This document shows positions 1 to 10,276 of a stretch of DNA of 64,000 nt, in pieces; positions within the stretch are counted from its first letter, which is position 1; the number at the start of each line of letters is the position of its first letter. Position numbers and translations under genes: made by a program. A model generated the notes under the pieces. That model saw nothing but the letters and a program-made list of their open reading frames with translations. It did not search any database and was not told the origin of the DNA. The stretch is from Actinomycetota bacterium (GTDB lineage Bacteria; Actinomycetota; Thermoleophilia; Solirubrobacterales; Solirubrobacteraceae): positions 1-64,000 of the forward strand of contig VAYS01000026.1 in NCBI GenBank assembly GCA_005883215.1, written 5' to 3'.

Positions 1-254
1 CGCTCGCGGACCGCGACCAGCGCGGCTAGTAACGCTTCGTCGCCGCCCCGGTTGGCCCCGCCGCGACTGCCCGCGGCCGCGCCCGACTTCGTCCGAGGAC
101 GACTAGAGCGGGTGCCGGCCGAGCGCTTGGCGCCGGTGCGCTTGGCGCCCGAACGGGTGCCCGCCGACCGCGAGCTGGACTTCGAACGCGCCGAGGAGGC
201 GCGCTTGGTCGAACGGGCGCGCGACCCCTGGCCCTTCGTCTTCTCGTCGGCCAT
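1..254 (-). CDS. Basic Ala/Ser/Lys/Arg-rich protein, partial at the window edge
   Basis: The minus strand opens with ATG at 254-252 and reads MADEKTKGQGSRARS, then a run rich in KR, SR and TG pairs, and becomes more ordinary (GGDEALLAALVAVRE) where it leaves the window. The start lies only 6 bp after the stop of the AKR-rich gene at 261-971, so the two are probably co-transcribed. The low-complexity basic head resembles a histone-tail-like nucleic-acid-binding arm. The downstream domain is outside the window, so no function can be assigned. Confidence 0.6.
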   Translation of the reverse strand, partial: MADEKTKGQGSRARSTKRASSARSKSSSRSAGTRSGAKRTGAKRSAGTRSSRPRTKSGAAAGSRGGANRGGDEALLAALVAVRE

Positions 255-260
255 AGAGGC

Positions 261-971
261 CTAGCGCCGGGTCGACCGCGAACCGCCCGAGCGCGACGAC
301 GCAGAGCGTCGGGCCGTCGTGCGCCTAGCCGTCGTGCGCCTGGCGGGCGCGCGCTTGGCCGTCGTGCGCCTGGCGGTCGTGCGCTTGGCGGGCGCGCGCT
401 TGGCCGTGGAGCGCTTGGCCGTCGAGCGCGCGCCGCTCGTGCGCGAGGCGGTGCCGCGCCGCGCCGTCGAACGCGAGCCGGTCGAGCGCGCGGACCTCGA
501 GCGCGAGGAAGCCGAGCGCTTGGCGGGCGCGCGCTTGGCCGTCGAGCGCTTGGCCGTGGTGCGCTTGGCCCCGGTCGAACGGGAGCCGCTCGCGCGGGAG
601 GCACTGCCGCGCCGCGCCGTCGAACGCGAGCGCGTCGAACGCGAGCTGGTGCCCCGCTTGGCCGTCGAACGCGAGGTAGTGCTGCGCCCCGTGGTCGCGC
701 GCTTTGTGGTGGAGCGCTTGGCGGTGGTGCGCTTGGCCGGCGCGCGCTTGGCCGTCGTGCGCTTGGCCGTGGTGCGCTTGGCGGTTGACCGTGAGCCCCG
801 CGCACGCGAGCCCGTAGACCGGGATGCGCTGGAGCGCGAGCTCCGTGCGGTGGAGCGGCCCGAGCCCGAACGGGCGCTCGTGCTGCGTGTACTGCGACGT
901 GTCGTCGCACCCGATCGCGTACGCGAGCGACCGGAGCTCGACGAAGAACGGCGTGATCTCGGCTGCGGCAT
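261..971 (-). CDS. Histone-tail-like AKR-repeat protein (236 aa)
   Basis: The frame is built almost only of R, S, T, A, G, P and K. The middle and C-terminal parts carry many copies of AKRTTAKR, AKRSTAKR and APAKR blocks, alternating with SRSTARRG-type blocks. Such tails occur in bacterial histone H1-like and HU-extension proteins and bind DNA through charge; that role is inferred. The ATG at 971 follows an AGGAAGG-like ribosome site. The first 60 codons are ambiguous: another minus frame has G or C at essentially every third position and a more globular-looking translation. An all S/T/R/G/A/P protein would also produce that pattern, because its codons have C or G at position two. The gene is followed after 6 bp by a second basic protein. 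Confidence 0.5.
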   Translation of the reverse strand: MPQPRSRRSSSSSGRSRTRSGATTRRSTRSTSARSGSGRSTARSSRSSASRSTGSRARGSRSTAKRTTAKRTTAKRAPAKRTTAKRSTTKRATTGRSTTSRSTAKRGTSSRSTRSRSTARRGSASRASGSRSTGAKRTTAKRSTAKRAPAKRSASSRSRSARSTGSRSTARRGTASRTSGARSTAKRSTAKRAPAKRTTARRTTAKRAPARRTTARRTTARRSASSRSGGSRSTRR

Positions 972-1105
972 GGAACCTTCCTCTCTCGCGGACTCGACGT
1001 GGCGAGGCTACCGCAATGTCAGGACTGCAAGTCAAGCGCTAATGACATGCACGAACCGTTGCGGGCGCCGCGAGCGCGGTCCGACGCCGCAAACGAGCTC
1101 GCCGC

Positions 1106-2014
1106 TCACGACGGCAGCAGGTGCTCGAGGAGCGCCTTCTGGGCGTGACGGCGATTCTCGGCCTGGTCCCAGATGCGCTGACGTGGCCCGTAGAGAACCT
1201 CGGTGGTGATCTCCTCGCCGGGATGCGCGGGCAGGCAGTGAAGCGCGATCGCGTCGGCCGACGCCGCGGCCAGCAGGTCTTCGTCGACGCGGTAGGGGGC
1301 GAGGTCGCGCCGGCGCTGAGCGGCGGTCTGCTCGTCTCCCATGCTCACCCACACGTCGGTGTAGACCGCCTGCGCGCCGGCGACCGCCTCGCGTGGGTCG
1401 GCGACCAGCTCGGCGGTGCCGGTCTCGGGCGCGGGGCCGTCGATGTCGGCCAACGAATAGCCCGGCGGCGAGGCGATCACGACCTCGACGCCGGCCAGCT
1501 CTCCCAGGATGGCCAGCGAACGCGCGACGTTGTTGCCGTCGCCCACGTAGGCGACGCGCAGCCCCGGCAGGGAGCCGAACGTCTCGCGCAGGGTCAGCAG
1601 GTCGGCGAGCGCCTGGCAGGGGTGATGCAGCGCGGTGAGCATGTTGAACACCGGAATCGAGGCCCACCGGGCCAGCTCCTCGAGCACGTCGTGCTCCCCG
1701 GTGCGCACGCCAACGGCCTGCACCTGGCGCGAGAGGACCAGTGCCGTGTCGCGCACCGACTCGCCGCGCGAAAGCTGGAGCTCCTCGGCGCGCAGCGTGA
1801 CCGAGCTGCCACCGAGCTCGACGATGCCGGCCTCGAACGACAGGCGCGTGCGTGTAGAAGGTCGCTCGAACAGCAGCGCGACGATCGCGCCCTCGAGCGC
1901 GGACGAGGAACGCGGCGCCGACTTGAGCTCCAGCCCGCGCTCGAGCAGAGCCGAGAGGACCTCGGAGGTGAGCTCGCGTCCGGTGAGGAAGTGGCGGGCG
2001 TCCGTCTCGGTCAA
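1106..2014 (-). CDS. argF: Ornithine carbamoyltransferase
   Basis: This cytoplasmic enzyme transfers the carbamoyl group to ornithine, giving citrulline in arginine synthesis. At 302 residues it has the usual family length. The carbamoyl-phosphate motif FERPSTRTR is at residues 49-57, HPCQ at 131-134, the ornithine-loop SMG at 224-226 and HCLPA at 259-263. SMG and HCLPA favour ornithine over aspartate or putrescine transferases. The ATG start matches the family N-terminus. No other arginine gene lies beside it here, so it is either a lone gene or the end of an operon cut by rearrangement. Confidence 0.95.
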   Translation of the reverse strand: MTETDARHFLTGRELTSEVLSALLERGLELKSAPRSSSALEGAIVALLFERPSTRTRLSFEAGIVELGGSSVTLRAEELQLSRGESVRDTALVLSRQVQAVGVRTGEHDVLEELARWASIPVFNMLTALHHPCQALADLLTLRETFGSLPGLRVAYVGDGNNVARSLAILGELAGVEVVIASPPGYSLADIDGPAPETGTAELVADPREAVAGAQAVYTDVWVSMGDEQTAAQRRRDLAPYRVDEDLLAAASADAIALHCLPAHPGEEITTEVLYGPRQRIWDQAENRRHAQKALLEHLLPS

Positions 2015-2130
2015 GCGGGCAAGTGTAGGAGGGAGCTTGCATCCCGAGCCCTCGCCCGGCGAAGATGCGCCCGCCGTGTCGCCTGGCGCGGTGCCATCAG
2101 GTCAACGACTTGGGAGGAAACGCAAACCGA

Positions 2131-2559
2131 ATGAGGCGTCTACCGACACTCCCCGCCGTCCTGCTCCTCGCCCTCCTCGCCGGCTGCGGGTCGAGTTCGA
2201 GCTCTAACAAGACGAGCAGCACCTCCACCGGTACGCCCACCGCCGGGGGCGCGTCGACGTCCACCACGCCCGCGGCGGCGCCCAAGCCCTCGGGCGCGGC
2301 GGGCAAGACCGTCGTGGTCAAGATGAAGAACATCGCCTTCGCCCCGCAGACGGTCACGGTCAAGGTGGGGCAGCCGGTCAAGTGGGTCAACCAGGACGCC
2401 GTGGTCCACAACGTGACCGCCCAGAACGGCGCCAGCTTTCACTCCTCGGACTTCAACCAGGGAGGCACCTACACGTACACGCCCACCCAGGCGGGCACGA
2501 TCAGCTACGTGTGCACGATCCACCCGAACATGACGGCGACGCTCAAAGTCACCTCCTGA
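2131..2559 (+). CDS. Cupredoxin-fold copper lipoprotein
   Basis: The N-terminus has a lipoprotein signal ending in the lipobox LLAGC, then a Ser/Thr/Pro-rich linker to about residue 60 and a plastocyanin/azurin-like domain. Candidate type 1 copper ligands are the His of VVHNVT and the Cys, His and Met of YVCTIHPNM. The likely role is electron transfer or copper handling at the outer membrane face. The ATG at 2131 was preferred to an upstream in-frame start because GGGAGGAAA lies at 2112-2120 and the lipobox follows at the right distance. Its 3' end overlaps the convergent SnoaL-like gene by 11 bp. Confidence 0.88.
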   Translation: MRRLPTLPAVLLLALLAGCGSSSSSNKTSSTSTGTPTAGGASTSTTPAAAPKPSGAAGKTVVVKMKNIAFAPQTVTVKVGQPVKWVNQDAVVHNVTAQNGASFHSSDFNQGGTYTYTPTQAGTISYVCTIHPNMTATLKVTS

Positions 2560-3049
2560 ACAGCCCGAAGCCGCGGACGAGCAGCATCGCCCGCTCGCCG
2601 AGCGTCCCTCGGCGCGGGAGGACCCCCACCTGCACGGCCGCGTCGTAGGCGTCCAGGAACGCGCGGATGCGCCACAGACGTCCGCCCGGCTGATCGAGCT
2701 GGGCATAGAACAGGACGTGCATGTCGACGAAGCGCCGGCTGGGCGGTATCCCCTCGAGCACGCCGAGGTGGGTGCCCAACAGCCGGCACGGCGCGACCAC
2801 GTGGCGCCCGTCGCCGAGCCGCTCGCCCGTGCGCTGCAGACGCACATCCGGAAACGCCGCCCACAGCCGCTCGGCGTGCTCGCTCAGCTCGGCCAGGCCG
2901 TGGCGGGGATAGCCGGTGAACGGATCCTCGTAGTGCACGTCGGCGGTACACGCGGCGGCAAAGGCACCGGGATCGCGTCCGCTCCAGGCCGCCTCCCAGG
3001 CGTCGATCAGCGCGTCATGGTCGGCGGTGGCGTCCAGCTCGAGCGCCAT
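2549..3049 (-). CDS. SnoaL/NTF2-like protein
   Basis: This 166-residue protein begins MALELDATADHDALIDAW and has the polyketide-cyclase-like pattern VHYEDPFTGYPRHG near residue 40, an alpha+beta barrel fold that binds small hydrophobic ligands. The ATG lies 2 bp after the thiG stop, so it probably forms the last gene of the thiO-thiS-thiG transcript. A direct thiamine role is not established. Substrate and reaction are unknown; many family members are simple hydrolases, cyclases or binding proteins. Confidence 0.75.
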   Translation of the reverse strand: MALELDATADHDALIDAWEAAWSGRDPGAFAAACTADVHYEDPFTGYPRHGLAELSEHAERLWAAFPDVRLQRTGERLGDGRHVVAPCRLLGTHLGVLEGIPPSRRFVDMHVLFYAQLDQPGGRLWRIRAFLDAYDAAVQVGVLPRRGTLGERAMLLVRGFGLFRR

Positions 3050-3051
3050 CG

Positions 3052-5349
<2,298 letters not shown>

Positions 5350-5374
<25 letters not shown>

Positions 5375-5445
5375 GACCCGGATCAGGTAGTGACGGTCGG
5401 CGGCTTGCCTGCCGCCCTCTCAGCCCCGGGGGCTCCCGTGCGGAC
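5350..5445 (-). promoter_or_regulatory. TPP (THI-box) riboswitch
   Basis: On the minus strand the conserved TPP aptamer blocks appear in order: GGGAGCCCC, GGGGCTGAGAGG, a variable stem with GGCGGC pairing to GCCGCC, ACCTGATCCGGGT, and CATGCCGGCGAAGGGAG. They match the CUGAGA, ACCUGAUC and GCGAAGGGA signatures of the THI box. It precedes thiO, so thiamine pyrophosphate should repress thiO-thiS-thiG. The ATG of the last block is the only start available to thiO. Outer limits are approximate because the P1 pairing is not obvious. Confidence 0.92.
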
Positions 5446-5482
5446 CATGCTAGAGCAGGCGCGGCCCTGCCAGACTCAGGCC

Positions 5483-6184
5483 ATGGCCAGCGAGCCCGCC
5501 TCCGAGCGCGAGCGGCGCCGTCGGGCGCTGCGCAGCGCCCGTCTGTACCTGATCTGCCCGTGCGAACTGGGGCCCGAACGGCGTGCGCTGCCCGAGCTGC
5601 TGTCCGCCCTGATCGAGGCGGGGGTCGACGTGGTCCAGCTGCGCGACAAGGAGGCCGCCGATGAGCGTCTGCTCGCGGTCGCCCGCCAGGCGGCCGCGGC
5701 GGCGCGCGGCGCGGGCGCCCTGCTGGTGATAAACGATCGCCCCGAGCTGGCGCTGGCCGCCGGCGCCGACGGCGTGCACCTGGGCCAGGACGACCTGCCG
5801 GTGTCCGAGGCCCGGCGCATCGGGGGCGCGGACCTCGTGGTGGGGCTGTCCACCCACACCCCGGCGCAGGTGGACGAGGTCGGCGGGGCCGACTACATCG
5901 GCGTGGGGCCGGTGCACGCCACCCCGACCAAGCCGGGGCGGCCCGGAGTGGGGCTCGGCCTGGTCTCTCACGCGGCGCGCGTGGCCAGCTGCCCGTGGTT
6001 TGCCATCGGCGGCATCGACGCCGCCAACGTGGGGGCCGTGCTCGGCGCCGGGGCGCGGCGGGTGGCCGTCGTGCGCGCGATCGCCGCGGCGCCGGACCCG
6101 GTGGCGGCCGCGCGCGCGCTGCGGACCGCCATCGACCAATCGAGCGCCCATGGCACCCCGGCCCAGCCCGCCGCCCGCGCCTGA
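5483..6184 (+). CDS. thiE: Thiamine-phosphate synthase
   Basis: ThiE joins hydroxymethylpyrimidine pyrophosphate to thiazole phosphate. The TIM-barrel signatures are all present: VQLRDKE, INDRPELA, GVHLGQDDLP, STHTPAQ, GVGPVHATPTKPG and FAIGGIDAANV. The protein has 233 residues, with a short Arg-rich head before LYLICP. It is transcribed away from the riboswitch-controlled thiO operon, and no separate THI box is visible on the plus strand. The last 35 bp overlap the next gene. Confidence 0.95.
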   Translation: MASEPASERERRRRALRSARLYLICPCELGPERRALPELLSALIEAGVDVVQLRDKEAADERLLAVARQAAAAARGAGALLVINDRPELALAAGADGVHLGQDDLPVSEARRIGGADLVVGLSTHTPAQVDEVGGADYIGVGPVHATPTKPGRPGVGLGLVSHAARVASCPWFAIGGIDAANVGAVLGAGARRVAVVRAIAAAPDPVAAARALRTAIDQSSAHGTPAQPAARA

Positions 6185-6608
6185 GCGGCCGCCCCCCCGG
6201 GGCCGGGCGCGCGAAGACGAGATCCGGGCGGCGCTCGCCCCCCTCGAGCCCGGCGAGCGCCCGGGGGCGCTGATCGCGGCCACGGCGCTGGCCAGCGCCC
6301 TGGGGCTGGCCAACCTGATCGCCTACCTGGCCGGGGCCAAGATCGACGGCCGGGCACCGGGGCCGGCGGTGCTGGTGTTCTCCGCCGCCATGGCGCTGGC
6401 GGCGGTGGGGATGTGGCGGGTGCGCTACCTGGCGGTGCTGGGGTTTCAGATCTTCCTGGCGGCGAGCGTGGTCTTCTTCTGCCTGCTGCTGATCATCGCC
6501 GCCAACCTGGAGGCGGTGGCGGTGGCCGTGGCGGTGATCGTGGTCGAGGGCTGGCTGTTCTGGAAGCTCGTGCGGGTGCTGGGGCGCATGCAGGCGCCGC
6601 CGCGGTGA
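6150..6608 (+). CDS. Small integral membrane protein
   Basis: The ATG at 6150 lies inside the end of thiE. The 152-residue product has a Pro/Arg-rich cytoplasmic head and about four hydrophobic segments (LIAATALASALGLANLIAYL, a central segment, FQIFLAASVVFFCLLLIIAA, and a final one around VAVAVAVIVVEG). No catalytic motif is visible and the family is not recognised. The overlap suggests co-expression with thiE. It is followed by a strong terminator. Confidence 0.7.
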   Translation: MAPRPSPPPAPERPPPRGRAREDEIRAALAPLEPGERPGALIAATALASALGLANLIAYLAGAKIDGRAPGPAVLVFSAAMALAAVGMWRVRYLAVLGFQIFLAASVVFFCLLLIIAANLEAVAVAVAVIVVEGWLFWKLVRVLGRMQAPPR

Positions 6609-6631
6609 GCGCCGCACCGGCGCGGGCGAGA

Positions 6632-6666
6632 ACGGCCCCCGGCGAAAGCCGAGGGGCCATTTTTTG
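6632..6666 (+). terminator. Rho-independent terminator after the thiE operon
   Basis: An inverted repeat with arms GGCCCC...GGC, loop GAAA, and GCC...GGGGCC is followed directly by ATTTTTTG. It ends the thiE transcript before the dihydrolipoamide dehydrogenase gene. Confidence 0.9.
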
Positions 6667-6685
6667 CTTTTTGTAGGGTGCGGGC

Positions 6686-8059
6686 GTGGCCGAGAGCTCC
6701 TACGACTGTGTGGTGATCGGCTCCGGCCCGGGGGGATACGTGGCCGCCATCCGCGCCGCCCAGCTGGGGATGAGCACGGCGGTGGTCGAGCGCGACCGGG
6801 TGGGCGGACGGTGCCTGAACTACGCCTGCATCCCGGCCAAGGCGGTGCTGCGCAGCGCCGACGTGCTCAGCGAGGTGCGCGAGGCCGGGGACTTCGGGAT
6901 CCGCGTCGCCGAGCCCGAGGTCGACTTCGCCACCGTCGCCGCCCGCCGAGAGAAGGTGATCTCCACGCTGACCGGCGGCGTCTCGGGCCTGTTCAAGAAG
7001 GGCAACATCGAGGTGCTCGAGGGCCACGGGGCCCTGACCGGTCGCGGCAGCGTGCGGGTGGGCGAGGACGGCGAGGTCTCCGCGGGGGCGATCGTGCTCG
7101 CCACCGGCTCGGTCAAGCTGCCCATCCCGGGGGTGGAGTTCTCCGAGCGCGTGCTGGGCACCGAGGAGGTGTGGGCGCTGTCGGAGGCGCCGGCGCGCAT
7201 AGCGGTGGTGGGGGCGGGGGCCTCGGGCGCCGAGATCGCCTCCGCCTACGCCCGCCTGGGGACGGAGGTGATGCTGTTCGAGGCGCTGGACCGGGTGCTG
7301 CCCTCCGAGGACGCCGACATCTCCAAGGTGGCCGAGCGCCAGCTCGGGCGCCAGGGGATCGCCGTGCACACCTCGACCTTGGTTTCGGACGTCACGGCAC
7401 AAAAGAAGTCGGTCAAGTTCTCCTTCGGCGAGGAGACCGCCGAGGTCGACTACCTGGTGATCGCCGCCGGGCGCGCCCCCGACGTCGAGGGGTTGGGGCT
7501 GTCCGAGACGGGGGTCGAGCTCGACGACGGGGGCCAGGTGCGCGCCGACGGCGCCCAGCGCACGAGCGCGCGCGGCGTCTATGCCATCGGCGACCTGGTG
7601 GCTGGGCCCGCCCTGGCCCATAAGGCCTCGGACGAGGGGATCATCGCCGTCGAGGACGCCGTCGGGATGCGCACCCATCCACTGGCCTACATCGACATCC
7701 CGCGGGCCACCTTCTGCCAGCCCATGGTGGCGTCGTTCGGCCTCACCGAAGCCCAGGCCCGCGACCAGGGCCACGACGTCGCGGTGGGCAAGGTCTCCTA
7801 CGGCGCCGTCGGCGCGGGGATCGTCTACGGCGACCGCAGCGGGCTGATCAAGATCGTGGGCGAGCGCCGCTACGGCGAGCTGCTCGGCGGGCACATCGTC
7901 GGCTCCAAGGCGACCGAGCTGATCCAGGAGCTGGTCAACGTGCGCGCCCTGGAGGGGGGCTTCTCCGAGGTGGCGCGCTCGGTGCACGGGCACCCGACGC
8001 TGTCGGAGGCGGTGATGGAGGCGGCGCGGGCGGCCGACGGCTGGCTGATGCACGGCTAG
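6686..8059 (+). CDS. lpdA: Dihydrolipoamide dehydrogenase (E3)
   Basis: This FAD/NAD disulfide oxidoreductase reoxidises the lipoyl arm of 2-oxoacid dehydrogenase complexes. It shows the FAD motif VIGSGPGGYVAAIRAAQLG, the redox pair C43/C48 in GGRCLNYACIPAK, the NAD motif VVGAGASGAEIASAYARLG near residue 175, and the C-terminal HGHPTLSEA with the catalytic His/Glu. It starts with GTG. Its place ahead of E1 and E2 genes indicates a dedicated E3. Two small genes separate it from the E1 alpha gene. Confidence 0.95.
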   Translation: MAESSYDCVVIGSGPGGYVAAIRAAQLGMSTAVVERDRVGGRCLNYACIPAKAVLRSADVLSEVREAGDFGIRVAEPEVDFATVAARREKVISTLTGGVSGLFKKGNIEVLEGHGALTGRGSVRVGEDGEVSAGAIVLATGSVKLPIPGVEFSERVLGTEEVWALSEAPARIAVVGAGASGAEIASAYARLGTEVMLFEALDRVLPSEDADISKVAERQLGRQGIAVHTSTLVSDVTAQKKSVKFSFGEETAEVDYLVIAAGRAPDVEGLGLSETGVELDDGGQVRADGAQRTSARGVYAIGDLVAGPALAHKASDEGIIAVEDAVGMRTHPLAYIDIPRATFCQPMVASFGLTEAQARDQGHDVAVGKVSYGAVGAGIVYGDRSGLIKIVGERRYGELLGGHIVGSKATELIQELVNVRALEGGFSEVARSVHGHPTLSEAVMEAARAADGWLMHG

Positions 8060-8061
8060 CG

Positions 8062-8634
8062 ATGCCGCCCATCGCCACCTTCTACTTCGACCTGGCCAGC
8101 CCGATCGCCTACCTGGCGGCCGAGCGCGTGACCACCGTGCTCCCCGCCGCCGTCGACTGGCAGCCGGTGCTGGCGCGCGACCTGCCCGGAGCCGAGGACT
8201 TTCAGGCGTTCCGGTGCCGGGAGGAGGAGCTCGCCTTTCGCGAGCAGATCGAGCGGGCGGCGGCGCGCCAGGGCCTACAGCCGGTGGTGTGGCCGGAGGC
8301 GTTTCCCTTCGACAGCGAGCTGGCGGTGAGGGTCGCGCTCTATGCCCGCGGGCTGGGCAAGGTCGCCGCGTTCGCGCTAGCCGCGTTTCGCCAGGCGTTC
8401 GCCGCCGGGCGCTCGCTCGCCGACGAGGACAACGTCCTGGTCGCCGCCGCGGCGTGCGAGATGCATCCGCGGGCGGTGCTCGCCGGAGCCCATCAGCGCT
8501 CGCTGGCCGAGCGCCTGGGCGCCGCCACCGCCGAGGCCGCGCGCGCCGGGGTGACCGACGTGCCCGCGGTGGCCTTCGGCGGCGCGGTGCACGTGGGCGC
8601 CGACGCGCTGGAGCGCACGGCGGCGGCGGCGTGA
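8062..8634 (+). CDS. DsbA-family / 2-hydroxychromene-2-carboxylate isomerase-like protein
   Basis: The start FYFDLASPIAYLAAERV and the internal VVWPEAFPFDSELAVRVALYARGLG match the DsbA/HCCA-isomerase thioredoxin fold with a helical insertion, and the end TDVPAVAFGG contains the cis-proline loop. The CxxC pair is replaced by SPIA, as in glutathione-dependent isomerases rather than disulfide oxidases. The gene lies 2 bp after lpdA and overlaps the next by 4 bp, so it belongs to the same transcript. Its substrate here is unknown. Confidence 0.8.
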   Translation: MPPIATFYFDLASPIAYLAAERVTTVLPAAVDWQPVLARDLPGAEDFQAFRCREEELAFREQIERAAARQGLQPVVWPEAFPFDSELAVRVALYARGLGKVAAFALAAFRQAFAAGRSLADEDNVLVAAAACEMHPRAVLAGAHQRSLAERLGAATAEAARAGVTDVPAVAFGGAVHVGADALERTAAAA

Positions 8635-8891
8635 AAGCCAACCGGGTGTTTCGGCTGATCCGCCGGCGCGGCGGCTGGGCGCCGGCGCAGCTGGCCGAGC
8701 GTCACCGAGTCGACCACATCGAGGTGGTCGACATCGCCAGCGGCGAGGTGGTGCTGTTCTGGGACTGCGAGCCGCGCGAGGCCGCCCGCCGGGCCCGGGC
8801 GGTGCGGGCCGACCTGGCCAACCTCGACGAGGAGGAGTTCATCGCCGCCTGGAGCGCCGACCCCGAGCGCGAGCCGCCCCCGCGGATCTAG
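8631..8891 (+). CDS. Conserved small hypothetical protein (86 aa)
   Basis: The GTG start overlaps the preceding stop as GTGA. The sequence MKANRVFRLIRRRGGWAPAQ, then HIEVVDIASGEVVLFWD and EEEFIAAWSA, looks like a compact alpha/beta protein. The family is not recognised. The tight coupling between the isomerase-like gene and the E1 alpha gene suggests it is translated with them. The frame has strongly GC-biased third positions, which supports coding. Confidence 0.7.
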   Translation: MKANRVFRLIRRRGGWAPAQLAERHRVDHIEVVDIASGEVVLFWDCEPREAARRARAVRADLANLDEEEFIAAWSADPEREPPPRI

Positions 8892-8964
8892 GCCTTCGGC
8901 GGCGGGCGGAGGGGCGGGCGGCGGGGAAGGCCGGGCCCTGGCGTCCGAGCCCGGAGGGGAGGCG

Positions 8965-10272
8965 GTGCTGCGCTATCGTCGGTTCGAGATGGCCGAGCGG
9001 GTGGTTGCCCCGGAGGAGAGGACCGCCGCGCCCCTACCCGAGCCCGAGCGGGCGCGCGAGTGGCTGGCCACGATGATGCTGATCCGGCGCTTCGAGGAGC
9101 GCGCCGGCGAGATGTACGCCAAGGCCAAGGTCGGCGGCTTCCTGCATCTGGCGATCGGCGAGGAGGCGACGATCCTCGGCGCCGCGCGCGCCCTGCGCCC
9201 AGGCGACTACATGATCTCCACCTACCGCTCGCACGGACACGCGCTGGCCCGGGGCACGGCGCCCGAGGCGGTCATGGCCGAGCTGTTTGGTCGCGTGGAC
9301 GGCTGCTCGCGCGGGCGCGGCGGCTCGATGCACATGTTCGATCTCCAGCGGCGCTTCATGGGGGGCTACGGGATCGTGGGGGGCAACCTGCCGCTGGCGG
9401 CGGGCATGGGGATGGCGTGCGACTACCTGGGCACCGAGGACGCCGTCCTGTGTACGTTCGGCGACGGCGCCGCCAACCAGGGCACGTTCGGCGAGACCAT
9501 GAACCTGGCGGCGCTGTGGCGGTTGCCCGTGGTGTTCCTGGTGTCCAACAACCAGTTCGGGATGGGCACGGCGCTCGAGCGCCACTCGGCGGTCACCGAA
9601 CTGCACAAGCGGGGCGAGAGCTTCGGGGTGCCCGGCCTGCGCTGCGACGGGATGGACGTGGCCGACACGTTCACGGTCTGCGCGCAGGCGCTGGAGCGGT
9701 CGCGCTCCGAGCGCCAGCCGGTGCTGATCGAGGCCCGCACCTATCGCTTCCGGGGGCACTCGATGGCCGACCCCGAGGAGTACCGCACGCGCGAGCAGGT
9801 CGAGCAGTGGCGCGCGCGCGACCCGATCGTCTCCTTCGGCCAGCGCCTCTCCCGCGAGGGCGTGCTCGGCGAGGGCGAGCTGGCGCGGCTGGACGGCGAG
9901 GCGATCGAGCGCGTCGATCGCGCCGTGGACTTCGCCGACTCCTCCCCCTTCCCCGAGCCCCCCTCCCTCTACGACGACGTCTACGTGCTCGGCGACCAGG
10001 TGGGCGGCTGGTACTCGGTCGACGCCCGTACCCCCACCCCGCACCGGGGGGAGGACGAGCGGGCGATGCCCAGGCACCAGCTCCCGGGCGGCGCCGGCTA
10101 CGAGTCCGAGCACACGACCTCCACCGCCCGTCCGATCGGCGCCGTCCAGGGCCTGCCCGACGAGACCGACGCCGAGGAGAGCGACGCCGAGGAGACCGAC
10201 GCGGAAGGGGCCAACCCCGACCGCGCCCGCCCCGACCGCGCCCGCCCCGACCGCGCCGAGCGAGAAGGCTAG
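8965..10272 (+). CDS. pdhA: 2-oxoacid (pyruvate) dehydrogenase E1 component, alpha subunit
   Basis: The alpha subunit of the thiamine-diphosphate-dependent decarboxylase. The ThDP/Mg motif GDGAANQGTFGETMN and the active-site loop YRFRGHSMADPEEYR are clear. Residues after about 370 form an unusual hydrophilic tail with TDAEESDAEETDAEG and three RPDRA repeats. A GTG at 8965 follows GGAGG by 7 bp; the ATG at 8989 (MAERVV) is an alternative. E1 beta follows after 4 bp. Pyruvate is the likeliest substrate, but a branched-chain role cannot be excluded. Confidence 0.92.
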   Translation: MLRYRRFEMAERVVAPEERTAAPLPEPERAREWLATMMLIRRFEERAGEMYAKAKVGGFLHLAIGEEATILGAARALRPGDYMISTYRSHGHALARGTAPEAVMAELFGRVDGCSRGRGGSMHMFDLQRRFMGGYGIVGGNLPLAAGMGMACDYLGTEDAVLCTFGDGAANQGTFGETMNLAALWRLPVVFLVSNNQFGMGTALERHSAVTELHKRGESFGVPGLRCDGMDVADTFTVCAQALERSRSERQPVLIEARTYRFRGHSMADPEEYRTREQVEQWRARDPIVSFGQRLSREGVLGEGELARLDGEAIERVDRAVDFADSSPFPEPPSLYDDVYVLGDQVGGWYSVDARTPTPHRGEDERAMPRHQLPGGAGYESEHTTSTARPIGAVQGLPDETDAEESDAEETDAEGANPDRARPDRARPDRAEREG

Positions 10273-10276
10273 CTCC

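Noticed and set aside
26-910. Long Ala/Arg/Pro-rich frame on the minus strand and Leu/Val/Arg-rich frame on the plus strand over the AKR repeats
   Set aside because: They are shadows created by the same periodic repeat; their composition follows the codon shift and neither has a ribosome site.
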